DNA from: Parcubacteria group bacterium | Lineage (GTDB): Bacteria > Patescibacteriota > Minisyncoccia > Phycocordibacterales > GCA-002724975 | Length of the DNA: 21,871 nucleotides | NCBI GenBank assembly: GCA_002724975.1 | Contig: PBQF01000055.1 | Coordinates: forward strand, 1-21,871 | Direction of reading: 5' to 3' | In this document: in pieces, positions 12,991 through 20,839 of the stretch | Layout of the letters: every line of letters starts with the position of its first letter | Position numbering within the stretch: position 1 is the stretch's first letter | Notes under the pieces: generated by a model | The model's input: the letters and a program-made list of their open reading frames with translations, nothing else | The model's database searches: none | Told to the model about the DNA's origin: nothing | Translations under genes and position numbers: made by a program

Positions 12991-15328
12991 AAACTCACCC
13001 AAAAAACTAATTCTCCTTGATTCGCACGCTATTCTTCACAGGGCTTATCACGCCCTACCCGATTTTACTTCGGGAGATGAGCCAACCGGCGCTCTCTATG
13101 GCCTTTCTTTAATGCTTTTGAAAATTATTAACGACCTTAAGCCCGATTATATTATTGCCGCCTATGATTTACCAAAACCGACATATAGGCACGAGGCATA
13201 TGAGGATTATAAGGCTGGTAGAAAAGAGGCAGACGATGAGTTGATTGCACAAATAAAGCGCTCTCGTGATATTTTCAATGCTTTCAGTATCCCAATGTAT
13301 GACAAAGAAGGATTTGAAGCGGATGACATTTTGGGAACTATAGTTGAGGAAACGAAAAATAATAAAGATCTTGAAATTGTTATCGCCTCGGGGGATATGG
13401 ACACCCTTCAACTTGTTGATGGTGACAGGGTTAAGGTTTATACATTAAGAAAGGGTCTTAAGGATACTGTTATTTACAACGAAGAGGCTGTTAAGAAAAG
13501 ATTTGGTTTTGGTCCAGAGCTTCTTCCAGATTTTAAAGGATTAAGAGGGGATCCGTCGGATAATATTCCGGGCATAAAGGGGATTGGAGAGAAAACAGCT
13601 ACAGAAATAATTACTAAGTTTGGCGACATTGAATCAATTTACAAGTCTTTGAAAAAAGACGAGACCAAATTTGAAAAAGCTGGAATCAAATCGAGGATTA
13701 TTAATCTTTTGAAGGAGGGCAGGGAGGAAGCCTTGTTTTCAAGAGAACTTGGAGAAATTAGAAGGGATGTTCCAATAGATTTTTTAATACCAAAGCTATC
13801 TTGGAAAGAATCCGTTGAAACAAAAAATATTCTCAATCTCTTTTCTGAATTAAGTTTTAGAACTTTGTCTGACAGGGTTAAAAAACTTTTTGATATAAAA
13901 GAAGAAATAAAAGTTAGAGAGGAAAATAATTCACCGGATGAAATTAAAAAAACTGCTATAGCTTTATGGCTTTTGAATTCTGATATTACAAATCCAGGAC
14001 TTGACGAGATACTCCAATTTGCTAAAACCAATTCATTTCTAAAAGCTAAAAAATATATTTTTGACGAACTTCAAAAACAGGGATTTAAAAGCCTTTTCAC
14101 AAAAGTTGAAGAACCTTTAATAAGAGTAATTGAAAAAATAAAAGAGAGAGGAGTTAAAATCAATACGGATTATTTAAAGAAGCTTTCGGATGAATACCAC
14201 AAGGAATTGGTTAAGATTCAGAGTAAAATCTATAAGCATGCGGGAGTTGAGTTTAATATAAATTCCCCCAAACAGCTTGGTGAGGTCCTTTATGACAAAT
14301 TAAATCTGGCTGGCAAGAATATGAAGAAAACCTCAACTGGCGCCAAGTCCACAAGAGAATCAGAACTCATTAAGCTTAAAGGGGGACACCCTATTATTGA
14401 CGAGATTTTAGGGTATAGAGAACTTCAAAAATTACTTTCAACTTATATTGACAATATCCCCGAAATGGTAGAAGAAGATAACAGGTTACACGCTGATTTT
14501 AACCAAGCTGGAACTACAACGGGCAGGATGTCTTCACAGAACCCAAATCTTCAAAATATCCCTATAAAAAGTGAGCTAGGAAGAAGAATCAGAAACGCTT
14601 TTATCACAGAGAAGGGGTATAAGCTTGTTTCTTTTGACTATTCCCAAATTGAGCTTCGAATTGCCGCTTTTCTTTCAAATGACAAAAAATTAATTGATGT
14701 TTTTAAAGAAGGTAGAGACATTCATAATGCCGTCGCTTCGGAGGTTTTTGGTGTTAAACCCGAAGATGTGACAAAAAGAATGAGAACTCACGCCAAGACC
14801 ATAAACTTTGGTATTCTTTACGGCATGGGCGTTAATGCTTTAAGGGTTGCTTTGGGGACAGACAGAAAAACAGCCCAAGAATTTTATAATGATTACTTCG
14901 AAAAATTTACGGGTATTACTGAATATTTAGAAAAAACTAAAAAGGAGGCAACTAAAAATGGATATACAGAAACTTTTTTTGGCCGAAGACGATACTTCCC
15001 TGGGCTTAAATCAAAATTACCATTTCTTCGCGCCCAAGCCGAAAGAATGGCTGTCAACGCTCCAGTTCAGGGGACTAGTGCCGATGTTATTAGGATAGCT
15101 ATGGTTAATATTGATAAAATGTTAGGAAGTAAGGACGCACACCTAATTCTTCAGGTTCATGACGAACTCATTTATGAAATGAAGAAAGATTTAATTGATG
15201 AACTTACGCCACTTATAAAAATGGAAATGGAAAATGTTATTAAACCAAAAGACGCAAAAGGTCTTACTATGGTGGCCGATGTTTCTGTTGGCGATAATTG
15301 GGGAGAGATGAAGGAGATAAAATTATGA
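12983..15328 (+). CDS. polA: DNA polymerase I
   Basis: This 781-residue enzyme works in repair and Okazaki-fragment processing. The N-terminal 5' nuclease (about 1-295) has LLDSHAILHRAYHAL, the acidic GFEADDILGT (110-119) and SGDMDTLQL (136-144), plus the helix-hairpin-helix GLRGDPSDNIPGIKGIG. The polymerase part begins near 375, with motif A DYSQIELR (552-559), the O-helix RTHAKTINFGILYG (601-614) and motif C QVHDE (724-728). Only about 80 residues lie between the two domains, against roughly 200 in E. coli, so the 3'-5' proofreading domain is reduced to a remnant without DEDD residues. ATG at 12983 overlaps tsaE; the stop overlaps holA as ATGA. Confidence 0.97.
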   Translation: MSKNSPKKLILLDSHAILHRAYHALPDFTSGDEPTGALYGLSLMLLKIINDLKPDYIIAAYDLPKPTYRHEAYEDYKAGRKEADDELIAQIKRSRDIFNAFSIPMYDKEGFEADDILGTIVEETKNNKDLEIVIASGDMDTLQLVDGDRVKVYTLRKGLKDTVIYNEEAVKKRFGFGPELLPDFKGLRGDPSDNIPGIKGIGEKTATEIITKFGDIESIYKSLKKDETKFEKAGIKSRIINLLKEGREEALFSRELGEIRRDVPIDFLIPKLSWKESVETKNILNLFSELSFRTLSDRVKKLFDIKEEIKVREENNSPDEIKKTAIALWLLNSDITNPGLDEILQFAKTNSFLKAKKYIFDELQKQGFKSLFTKVEEPLIRVIEKIKERGVKINTDYLKKLSDEYHKELVKIQSKIYKHAGVEFNINSPKQLGEVLYDKLNLAGKNMKKTSTGAKSTRESELIKLKGGHPIIDEILGYRELQKLLSTYIDNIPEMVEEDNRLHADFNQAGTTTGRMSSQNPNLQNIPIKSELGRRIRNAFITEKGYKLVSFDYSQIELRIAAFLSNDKKLIDVFKEGRDIHNAVASEVFGVKPEDVTKRMRTHAKTINFGILYGMGVNALRVALGTDRKTAQEFYNDYFEKFTGITEYLEKTKKEATKNGYTETFFGRRRYFPGLKSKLPFLRAQAERMAVNAPVQGTSADVIRIAMVNIDKMLGSKDAHLILQVHDELIYEMKKDLIDELTPLIKMEMENVIKPKDAKGLTMVADVSVGDNWGEMKEIKL

Positions 15329-16041
15329 TTTATTTGCTCCATGGTGAAAATTTCAAAGAATCAAGGAAAAAGCTTCATTCTTTAGTTGGTTCCCTTTTTA
15401 AAAAGGAGCCAGATGTCTCTAAGTTTTTAATTGATAATGAGAGCTTCTCAAAAGAATTACTAGAGGAAATGATTTCAGGCCAGACACTTTTTGCTGGTAG
15501 GTATATAGTCATAGTAGATAAGGTTTTTGAAAATAAGGAAGCGGGAGAAGTTGTTTTAGAAAAGCTTAAATTGATTTCAAAATCAGAAAACATTTTTCTT
15601 TTTATTGAAGAAAAAATAAATAAAGCTATCCTTTCTCGATTTAAAAAATGGGCGGAAAAAATCCAAGAATTTCCTTTAAAAAGTGAAAAAAAGGACAACA
15701 AGTTTAATATCTTTGGTATAACCGACGCACTTGGCAGAAGAGACAGAAAAGGAACCTGGGTTTTATACCAAAAAGCTTTATCGGAAGGGATTCAGCCGGA
15801 AGAAGTGCATGGGATTTTAGTTTGGCAGATTAAGAATCTTTTAATGGTTAAGGATGAAAAAGAGACTGGAAGTTTGGGGTTAAACCCATTTGTTTTAAGA
15901 AAATCTTTGGGATTTGCATCTAAATATAAAAAGAAAGAGTTGGTAAAACTTTCAGAAGAATTAATTAGAATTCCACACGAATCTCGAAGAGGCATGGAAG
16001 ATTTTAATATTTCTTTGGAGAAATTTATTCTGTCTTTTTAA
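15325..16041 (+). CDS. holA: DNA polymerase III delta subunit (clamp loader)
   Basis: The protein of 238 residues opens the beta clamp as part of the clamp loader. It begins MIYLLHGENFKESRKKL, the usual start of delta, followed by the clamp-contact region GQTLFAGRYIVIVDKVF and the lid segment IFLFIEEKINKAILSRFKKW. The C-terminal helical domain is near HGILVWQIKNLLMVK and RKSLGFASKYKKKEL. It is shorter than E. coli HolA (343 residues), as is common for CPR. I chose ATG at 15325 because it forms an ATGA overlap with polA and has AAGGAG 8 nt upstream; an in-frame GTG/TTG-type start at 15298 would add nine residues without family character. The 3' end overlaps the convergent deacylase gene by 4 bp. 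Confidence 0.82.
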   Translation: MIYLLHGENFKESRKKLHSLVGSLFKKEPDVSKFLIDNESFSKELLEEMISGQTLFAGRYIVIVDKVFENKEAGEVVLEKLKLISKSENIFLFIEEKINKAILSRFKKWAEKIQEFPLKSEKKDNKFNIFGITDALGRRDRKGTWVLYQKALSEGIQPEEVHGILVWQIKNLLMVKDEKETGSLGLNPFVLRKSLGFASKYKKKELVKLSEELIRIPHESRRGMEDFNISLEKFILSF

Positions 16042-16511
16042 AGTTTTTTATAGATTATTTTATTTCCAATTCGCTCCAAGTATTTTTTAAAGTCTTCCGA
16101 TGATATTTCCATTGTGGCCGAGTTTCTGTCTGGGTGAAAATGAATTTTTTCGTTTTTTAACAAATCTGTATCTACAATTACGACAACTTCTTTTTCCTTA
16201 TCGTTTATTAAGCCAAACGGGCTGACCGAGCCAGGTTTCAGTCCTAAATACTTCATTAAATCTTCAGAGTTACAAAACCTAACCCTTTCACTGAATTCCT
16301 TTTTGAAAGACTTGTTGTCGAGTTTTTTATCACCTCTAATAGATATTAAATAATATTTTCCAGTCCTCTCGCCTTTAGCAAAAAGATTTTTATTTCTCTC
16401 TCCGGGGATCTCGTCTTTAAATTTTAAAGATTCCTCAACTGTAAAAACCGGTCGGTGTTCATAGACCTTGTGTTTAATTCCCAAGGAATCAAGGGTTTGG
16501 TAGATATTCAT
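16038..16511 (-). CDS. prdX: YbaK/ProX-type aminoacyl-tRNA deacylase
   Basis: This 157-residue single-domain protein belongs to the YbaK/ProX editing superfamily and is closest to the PrdX/ProXp-ala group, which hydrolyses mischarged Ala-tRNA(Pro). Visible motifs are EHRPVFTVEES (18-28), the conserved Lys in KNLF (41-44), the GSVSPFGLIND loop (94-104) and FHPDRNSATM (125-134). The substrate is inferred from these motifs; related groups edit Cys-tRNA(Pro). The gene is monocistronic in appearance, starts at ATG 16511 and converges on holA. Upstream it has an unusual structured spacer (16524-16646) that would form its leader if transcription begins near the tRNA-Lys gene. Confidence 0.85.
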   Translation of the reverse strand: MNIYQTLDSLGIKHKVYEHRPVFTVEESLKFKDEIPGERNKNLFAKGERTGKYYLISIRGDKKLDNKSFKKEFSERVRFCNSEDLMKYLGLKPGSVSPFGLINDKEKEVVVIVDTDLLKNEKIHFHPDRNSATMEISSEDFKKYLERIGNKIIYKKL

Positions 16512-16523
16512 AATTATTATGTC

Positions 16524-16646
16524 GTCACAAGTTACTAAGCACGATTATTTGCTTCGCTCCGATTTTACTGAGTACTTGTGACCCCAGCTCGACTGTTTTT
16601 GCTTTACAAAAACATGTCTTCGCCCCAGACAAAGACATAAAAACAG
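16524..16646. other. Structured intergenic region with two long imperfect hairpins; possible ncRNA or mobile remnant
   Basis: First structure: GTCACAAGTTACT (16524-16536) pairs with AGTACTTGTGAC (16571-16582), 12 bp with one bulge. Second structure: CTGTTTTT (16593-16600) pairs with AAAAACAG (16639-16646), continuing as ATGTCTT (16614-16620) with AAGACAT (16632-16638), with a 13-nt bulge on one side. Inside, GTTTTTG (16595-16601) can instead pair with CAAAAAC (16607-16613), excluding the outer stem. The region lies between the deacylase gene and tRNA-Lys. It matches no RNA family I recognise. Rightward, a 20-codon frame starting ATGTCGTCACAAG lies inside the first structure and is probably incidental. 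Confidence 0.4.
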
Positions 16647-16672
16647 CAAGTAGACACTATTTTTATTTAATG

Positions 16673-16746
16673 TCCGCCCAGTAGGATTCGAACCTACGAC
16701 CATCTCCTTAAAAGGGAGCTGCTCTACCAGGCTGAGCTATGGGCGG
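16673..16746 (-). tRNA. tRNA-Lys (anticodon TTT)
   Basis: The 74-nt gene folds into a full cloverleaf: acceptor CCGCCCA/TGGGCGG, D stem GCTC/GAGC, anticodon loop CTTTTAA giving TTT, T arm GTAGG-TTCGAAT-CCTAC and discriminator A. The top pair of the anticodon stem is a G-A mismatch. The first acceptor pair is C-G, unusual for Lys. CCA is not encoded. Confidence 0.95.
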
Positions 16747-16752
16747 TATTTT

Positions 16753-16775
16753 TAAAACCGCCAGTGGCGGTTTTA
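16753..16775. terminator. Symmetric hairpin between doxX-like gene and tRNA-Lys
   Basis: A perfect 10-bp stem, TAAAACCGCC and GGCGGTTTTA, has a 3-nt loop. Reading leftward from the DoxX-like gene it gives a GC-rich stem with a U tract, so it can end that transcript; it is symmetric and could work both ways. It sits 6 bp from the tRNA 5' end. Confidence 0.6.
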
Positions 16776-16813
16776 TAGGGGAAATATAATGGAATTCAGG
16801 TGCAATGTCTAGT

Positions 16814-17218
16814 CTAAAGAGGCAAATCTATTGCAAGAAATCCTGCCCCGCTCAGAAGAAGTGAAAGAGAAATTGCGAAAAGAAGCAGGTAAAAAACAAA
16901 ATTTCTGCTTAACAAAATCGGTTCTCTAACTTCGACATAAAGTTCAATCAAAGTTGTGACGGAAAAAATCAGTGCTGCAATTTGAGTATAGAATCCTGCA
17001 ATAAGCATCAAACCGCCGACAATTTGAATTAGACCCAAAAAACTTACCCAAAAATTGGCTGGCTTGAGTAAAGTAATACTAAAAAAATTTATCCACGACC
17101 GCCTTTCCTTTCCAAATTTAAGGTATCCTAAATTAATAAAGATAAATCCAAGCACAGCCCTTAGTATTAGGGGTGCGAATAGTCCATAAGCCAACAATTC
17201 TGGAAAAGGATTTAACAT
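16814..17218 (-). CDS. DoxX-family membrane protein
   Basis: The 134-residue protein is nearly all hydrophobic, with four predicted membrane helices at about 12-33, 57-75, 78-95 and 106-128. The pattern LILRAVLGFIFINLGYLKF near the start, the GLIQIVGGLMLIAGFYTQIAA middle and the charged loop between helices 3 and 4 are typical of DoxX/DoxD-like proteins. Members of the family have been linked to redox functions, but no specific activity can be assigned here. ATG at 17218 follows an extended -10 (TGTTAGAAT) by 9 nt. It diverges from the SpoU methyltransferase gene and is closed by the symmetric hairpin before tRNA-Lys. Confidence 0.8.
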   Translation of the reverse strand: MLNPFPELLAYGLFAPLILRAVLGFIFINLGYLKFGKERRSWINFFSITLLKPANFWVSFLGLIQIVGGLMLIAGFYTQIAALIFSVTTLIELYVEVREPILLSRNFVFYLLLFAISLSLLLSGAGFLAIDLPL

Positions 17219-17227
17219 TACTTTGTT

Positions 17228-17236
17228 ATTCTAACA
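17228..17236 (-). promoter_or_regulatory. Extended -10 of the DoxX-like gene
   Basis: Reading leftward, TGT-TAGAAT fits TGnTAnnAT and ends 9 nt before the ATG, leaving a leader of about 2-3 nt. No ribosome binding site fits in that space. Confidence 0.45.
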
Positions 17237-17260
17237 TTTCCTGATAAGCTCTCAAACAAA

Positions 17261-17719
17261 ATGGAAACTTTTATAATATTACATAACATCAGAAGCGCAT
17301 ATAACGTTGGCTCTGTTTTTAGAACCGCCGACGGTGCCGGTGTCTCAAAAGTATATTTAACTGGCTATACCCCAACACCAAAGGACAGATTTGGTAGATA
17401 TAGAAAGGATATTTCGAAGGTTGCTTTGGGTGCAGAAAAAATAATACCTTGGGAATATAGCAAGAATATAGACATTGTTTTAAATAAACTTAAAAAAGAA
17501 AAAGTCCGAGTTGTAGCTGTGGAGCAAGATAAAAAATCAAAAGATTATAAAAAACTAAAAATAAAATCAAAAACAACTTTTATTTTTGGAAATGAAGTAA
17601 ATGGTCTCTCGAAAAGTGTTTTAAAGAAAACTGATTCTATTGTGGAAGTTAAAATGAAGGGAGAAAAAGAGTCTCTAAATGTCTCTGTCGTTGTTGGAAT
17701 AATACTTTTTAATAGCTAA
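17261..17719 (+). CDS. SpoU/TrmH-family RNA 2'-O-methyltransferase
   Basis: This 152-residue SPOUT-fold enzyme transfers a methyl group from S-adenosylmethionine to ribose 2'-OH of tRNA or rRNA. The three family motifs are present: motif 1 HNIRSAYNVGSVFRTADGAG (8-27), with the catalytic Arg likely Arg21; motif 2 FIFGNEVNGLS (107-117); and motif 3 MKGEKESLNVSVVV (132-145), which forms the knotted cofactor site. It has no extra N-terminal domain, so the target RNA position cannot be told from sequence. The 3' end overlaps the convergent lamin-tail-like gene by 11 bp. ATG at 17261 is 42 bp from the divergent DoxX-like start. Confidence 0.9.
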   Translation: METFIILHNIRSAYNVGSVFRTADGAGVSKVYLTGYTPTPKDRFGRYRKDISKVALGAEKIIPWEYSKNIDIVLNKLKKEKVRVVAVEQDKKSKDYKKLKIKSKTTFIFGNEVNGLSKSVLKKTDSIVEVKMKGEKESLNVSVVVGIILFNS

Positions 17720-18641
17720 TGGCATCAACAACTCTACCTTGCTGATCTAAAAGCTTTATTATCTCTCTCTTTTTTCTCCAAAGCTCATCATTTCTTTCTA
17801 GATAAATTCTCCATTCTCTTTTATAAAAATCGGGATCGTTTTTATGAACTTCGACACAGTAATTATAATTAACATCAGCCGTTACATATTGATGACATGT
17901 TCCTCCTATATCAAGAGGAACTGATTCTAGATAAAGTTCACATCTCGAAAGTCGCTCAACAAAACTAATACATTTATCTGCCTCAGCGCCAACCCCAACA
18001 TTGGGTAAATCATCAATTGGTTTTGGGCAAGTCCTTGGTATAGACGGTTTAAAATCTTGAAATTGCTCAAAATAGCCGGAACATTTATTTAATCTGAAAG
18101 AACTACCAATAGGTGAGCGGCCCGTTGTAATAATTGCCTTGTCTGTGGCTTGAAGAAAGATTTCAACCTTGCTATTTACTTGTCCAGAATACGGAAGATA
18201 AGAACCTTTTCCTATACTATCTCCGACTCCACTAATATCACTCTCCAGTCTCCAGCCAGTAATATTAATTCCCCCTTCTACATTTCTATTAACCTTTATC
18301 TCAATCCTTTCTTTATCTGGAGAAGTTTGCCTTGCGCCACTACTACTAGAAATTGTAATCTTGTCTTTGTAAGGACTCCCAGCAAGATTTTTTATATTTT
18401 GCAGAGTTTTCTTTAAATCTCTTAAATCTTGACCGCCTCCAATGGTTGACGAGGTAGAAAACGAGGAGTCTTGGCCTGTTCCTTGAGTTATTGAGCCCCC
18501 ATATGTTCCTCCTGGGCCAACTGGCGCTGGTGGGTTTACAAACAGTTCTCCTACTCCTCCCTTCGAACCAACAAAAATCCAAACTAAAAAAAGGGCCAAA
18601 AGGGCCATTATTAACCATTTTAAATCATCCATAGCGTTCAT
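17709..18641 (-). CDS. Membrane-anchored lamin-tail-domain-like protein with Cys-rich insert
   Basis: The 310-residue protein has one N-terminal membrane helix (about 8-24), so the bulk should be extracytoplasmic. A Gly/Ser-rich stretch follows (about 36-72). From about 110 on, the sequence fits a lamin-tail-like beta sandwich: INITGWRLES, IFLQATDKAIITTGRSPIGS and the diagnostic end WRIYLERNDELWRKKREIIKLLD, then QGRVVDAISY. Between the last strands there is an insert of about 90 residues (about 180-270) with six Cys, which could form disulfides outside the cell. Such proteins are common in CPR genomes; function is unknown, with surface or wall association inferred. ATG at 18641 has TAAAAT 7 nt upstream. 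Convergent with the methyltransferase gene. Confidence 0.72.
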   Translation of the reverse strand: MNAMDDLKWLIMALLALFLVWIFVGSKGGVGELFVNPPAPVGPGGTYGGSITQGTGQDSSFSTSSTIGGGQDLRDLKKTLQNIKNLAGSPYKDKITISSSSGARQTSPDKERIEIKVNRNVEGGINITGWRLESDISGVGDSIGKGSYLPYSGQVNSKVEIFLQATDKAIITTGRSPIGSSFRLNKCSGYFEQFQDFKPSIPRTCPKPIDDLPNVGVGAEADKCISFVERLSRCELYLESVPLDIGGTCHQYVTADVNYNYCVEVHKNDPDFYKREWRIYLERNDELWRKKREIIKLLDQQGRVVDAISY

Positions 18642-18648
18642 ACCAAGA

Positions 18649-18654
18649 ATTTTA
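18649..18654 (-). promoter_or_regulatory. Candidate -10 of the lamin-tail-like gene
   Basis: TAAAAT ends 7 nt before the ATG, just after the fpg stop codon. Transcription would start at the ATG itself, giving a leaderless message. No -35 is obvious. Confidence 0.35.
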
Positions 18655-18656
18655 CT

Positions 18657-19577
18657 CTATTTTCTTTTTTTAGTCTTTATTAATTTCTGATGTCTGTTGC
18701 AGAAATGTGCGCTTCTGCCGCCAATAACTTTTCTTTTAATTTTTCCAGGACAATTTTTCTTTAGGCATCTTTCTCCGGTCTTTCGGTAAACTTTATGTTT
18801 GTTTTGAAATTTACCCTTTTCACCTTTAATATTTCTATAGTCTGACATTGAGTCCCCACCTAAATTAATTCCTCTCTCTAAAATTTTTCTAGAAACTCTC
18901 CAAATTTCTTCCAATTTTTTGTTATCTACTGCATCGATATCGGTTTCTGGATGAATATTTGTTTCAAAGAGAATTTCATCCGAGTAAATATTTCCAATTC
19001 CTGAAACAAGTGCCTGATCCATTAAAATACTTTTAATCTTTCCCGATTTTTTGTTTCTTAATCTCTTAACAAATTCGTTCTGACTTAATTTGAATGAGTC
19101 AGGTGCAACGGACAACAAGTCACTGTGTCTTTCTAGATCTTTTGTTTTTATATACATCACTTTCGCAAACTTTCTCATATCTGAAAGCACAACATGTTTT
19201 CCATTATTTAATTCGAAAACTAAACGTATATGTTTATTAAATGGATCTTGAAGCGGGCCCTTTTCGGAAGCTTCCCATTCTTCTTTTCTTTTTTCGTACT
19301 TTCCATACAAAAGGTGTCCAGTCATTTTCATATGAATTAAAACAGTCACTCCATTTTTTAAATGGATTAGAATGTTTTTTCCAACTCTGTCAGTCCCTAG
19401 AACGGGGGAGTTTAAGGTATTTTTCCTGAACCTTAAAAAGTATTTTTTGTCCTTTATATTTTCTTTTCCTTTGTAATGTGGGCTGTTATAAGCGCTCCAA
19501 ATAGCAGTAATTTTCTTACCCTTTAGAACCTTATTTAGACCGTTAACCGTTGTTTGAACCTCTGGAAGCTCTGGCAT
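18657..19577 (-). CDS. mutM: Formamidopyrimidine-DNA glycosylase (Fpg/MutM or Nei-type)
   Basis: This 306-residue base-excision repair enzyme removes oxidised bases and nicks the DNA. The catalytic N-terminus PELPEVQTT is intact (Pro2 nucleophile, Glu3). Lys67 in RVGKNILIHL corresponds to the beta-hairpin Lys. The helix-two-turn-helix is QALVSGIGNIYSDEILF (188-204). The C-terminal zinc finger is atypical: Cys271-x4-Cys276, then Cys293-x2-His296, instead of the usual C-x2-C and C-x2-C. Its GGRSAHFC still carries the DNA-contacting Arg288. The length is somewhat above E. coli MutM (269) because of small insertions and a basic tail. ATG at 19577 overlaps the murE stop by one base (TAATG), so translation is coupled. 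Confidence 0.93.
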   Translation of the reverse strand: MPELPEVQTTVNGLNKVLKGKKITAIWSAYNSPHYKGKENIKDKKYFLRFRKNTLNSPVLGTDRVGKNILIHLKNGVTVLIHMKMTGHLLYGKYEKRKEEWEASEKGPLQDPFNKHIRLVFELNNGKHVVLSDMRKFAKVMYIKTKDLERHSDLLSVAPDSFKLSQNEFVKRLRNKKSGKIKSILMDQALVSGIGNIYSDEILFETNIHPETDIDAVDNKKLEEIWRVSRKILERGINLGGDSMSDYRNIKGEKGKFQNKHKVYRKTGERCLKKNCPGKIKRKVIGGRSAHFCNRHQKLIKTKKRK

Positions 19578-20839
19578 TACTTTCTCTTTTTTAGCTCCTC
19601 TCTGGCCACGTCAGCATCGCTCCAGGGCTGTTTTGTGCCATTTGGGCCCATGATATAGGGATCTGTGCCTTTTCCAGTGATAAGGACCACATCGCCTGTT
19701 TTGGCATGATTATAGGCCTCCCTGATAGCCTCTCGTCTGTCCATAACGACCTCAAAAATTGGCCTTTCTATATGAACTGCCATGTCTTCGACTATTCTCT
19801 TGGGGTCTTCGTTATAAGGATCTTCATCAGTCAGAATGATATGCGAGCAATGTCTTTCAGCGATTTTTGCCATATCTTTTCTTTTCCACTTGTCTCTACC
19901 TCCTCCGGTATTTCCTAAAACACAAATCTTTTTTGAGGTTTGAAAAACATCATAGAGTTTCTCGAGTGAATCGGGCGTGTGAGCATAATCGACGACAACT
20001 TTGAAATCTTGACCCTCTTCAACAAACTCAACTCTGCCTTTGATGCCTTTAAATTTTTCCAAGGCATTTTTAATTGTTCCTATTCCAACATTTTGTGTTC
20101 TGGCAAAATTAATTGCGCAGGAAATATTATATAGATTAAATTCTCCAGAAAGATAAGATATAATTTTCTCTCCATCAAATGTAAACTCTAATCCTTCCCT
20201 TTTTATTTCATACGGTTCCAGTTCTGTTAAACCAAATTGGTATTTTTCTGCGATGTTTAGATTCAAAAACTTTACCGATTCCTTCTCATCTTTATTTACA
20301 ACCAAAATTTTTCTTTTTTTGGATGATTTCTCTAAAGCTTTACCAATTTTTAATTTTGCCTCGACATATTTTTCATAAGAACCGTGACGATCAATATGTT
20401 CTGGAGAAAGATTTGTAAAAATTAAGGCATCGTAGCTTATAAACTTATGTCGAAATTGAATAACTGCCTCCGATGTGATTTCTAAAATTGCATACTGACA
20501 TTTTTCATTAACTGCTCTTCTTAAAAATCTCTGCATAGCAAACCTGCCAGGAGTTGTCATTTTGTACATATTTCTTCTCGATTCAGATCCAATTTTAAAC
20601 CTTAAAGTGCTACCCAGAGCCGTTTTATAGCCCTTTTCTTCCAAAAAAGTATTTAATATTTCGATGGTACTAGTCTTACCCTTTGTTCCTGTAACAGCCA
20701 CAACAATAATTTTTTTCGATGGAAATCGGTAAATAATTGCTGCTAAAAAAGAAAGAGTGTAATGATAAAAAGGCTGTCCAAATTGGTACAACTTTTTTGG
20801 TGTGATTTTCTCGATTGATCGTAGAATTTTTTCAAGCAT
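19577..20839 (-). CDS. murE: Mur ligase, MurE-like (UDP-MurNAc-tripeptide synthetase)
   Basis: This roughly 420-residue ATP-dependent ligase adds the third amino acid to the peptidoglycan stem. Visible are the P-loop TGTKGKTST (about 50-58), TTPGR, the ITSEA segment, NLSPEHIDRHGSYEKYVEAK with the modified Lys region, VVDYAHTPDSL and GKGTDPYIM. Only about 48 residues precede the P-loop, with a hydrophobic helix, so the usual N-terminal UDP-binding domain (about 90 residues) is missing or replaced. The substrate loop reads TDEDPYNEDP; the Arg of the DNPR motif of meso-diaminopimelate enzymes is replaced by Tyr, so another amino acid is likely. ATG at 20839 is chosen; an in-frame TTG at 20845 is possible. 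It overlaps ruvA and fpg. Confidence 0.82.
   Translation of the reverse strand: MLEKILRSIEKITPKKLYQFGQPFYHYTLSFLAAIIYRFPSKKIIVVAVTGTKGKTSTIEILNTFLEEKGYKTALGSTLRFKIGSESRRNMYKMTTPGRFAMQRFLRRAVNEKCQYAILEITSEAVIQFRHKFISYDALIFTNLSPEHIDRHGSYEKYVEAKLKIGKALEKSSKKRKILVVNKDEKESVKFLNLNIAEKYQFGLTELEPYEIKREGLEFTFDGEKIISYLSGEFNLYNISCAINFARTQNVGIGTIKNALEKFKGIKGRVEFVEEGQDFKVVVDYAHTPDSLEKLYDVFQTSKKICVLGNTGGGRDKWKRKDMAKIAERHCSHIILTDEDPYNEDPKRIVEDMAVHIERPIFEVVMDRREAIREAYNHAKTGDVVLITGKGTDPYIMGPNGTKQPWSDADVAREELKKRK

Noticed and set aside
15298..15324. Earlier holA start inside polA
   Set aside because: It adds nine residues without delta-subunit character; ATG at 15325 has AAGGAG upstream and an ATGA overlap with polA.
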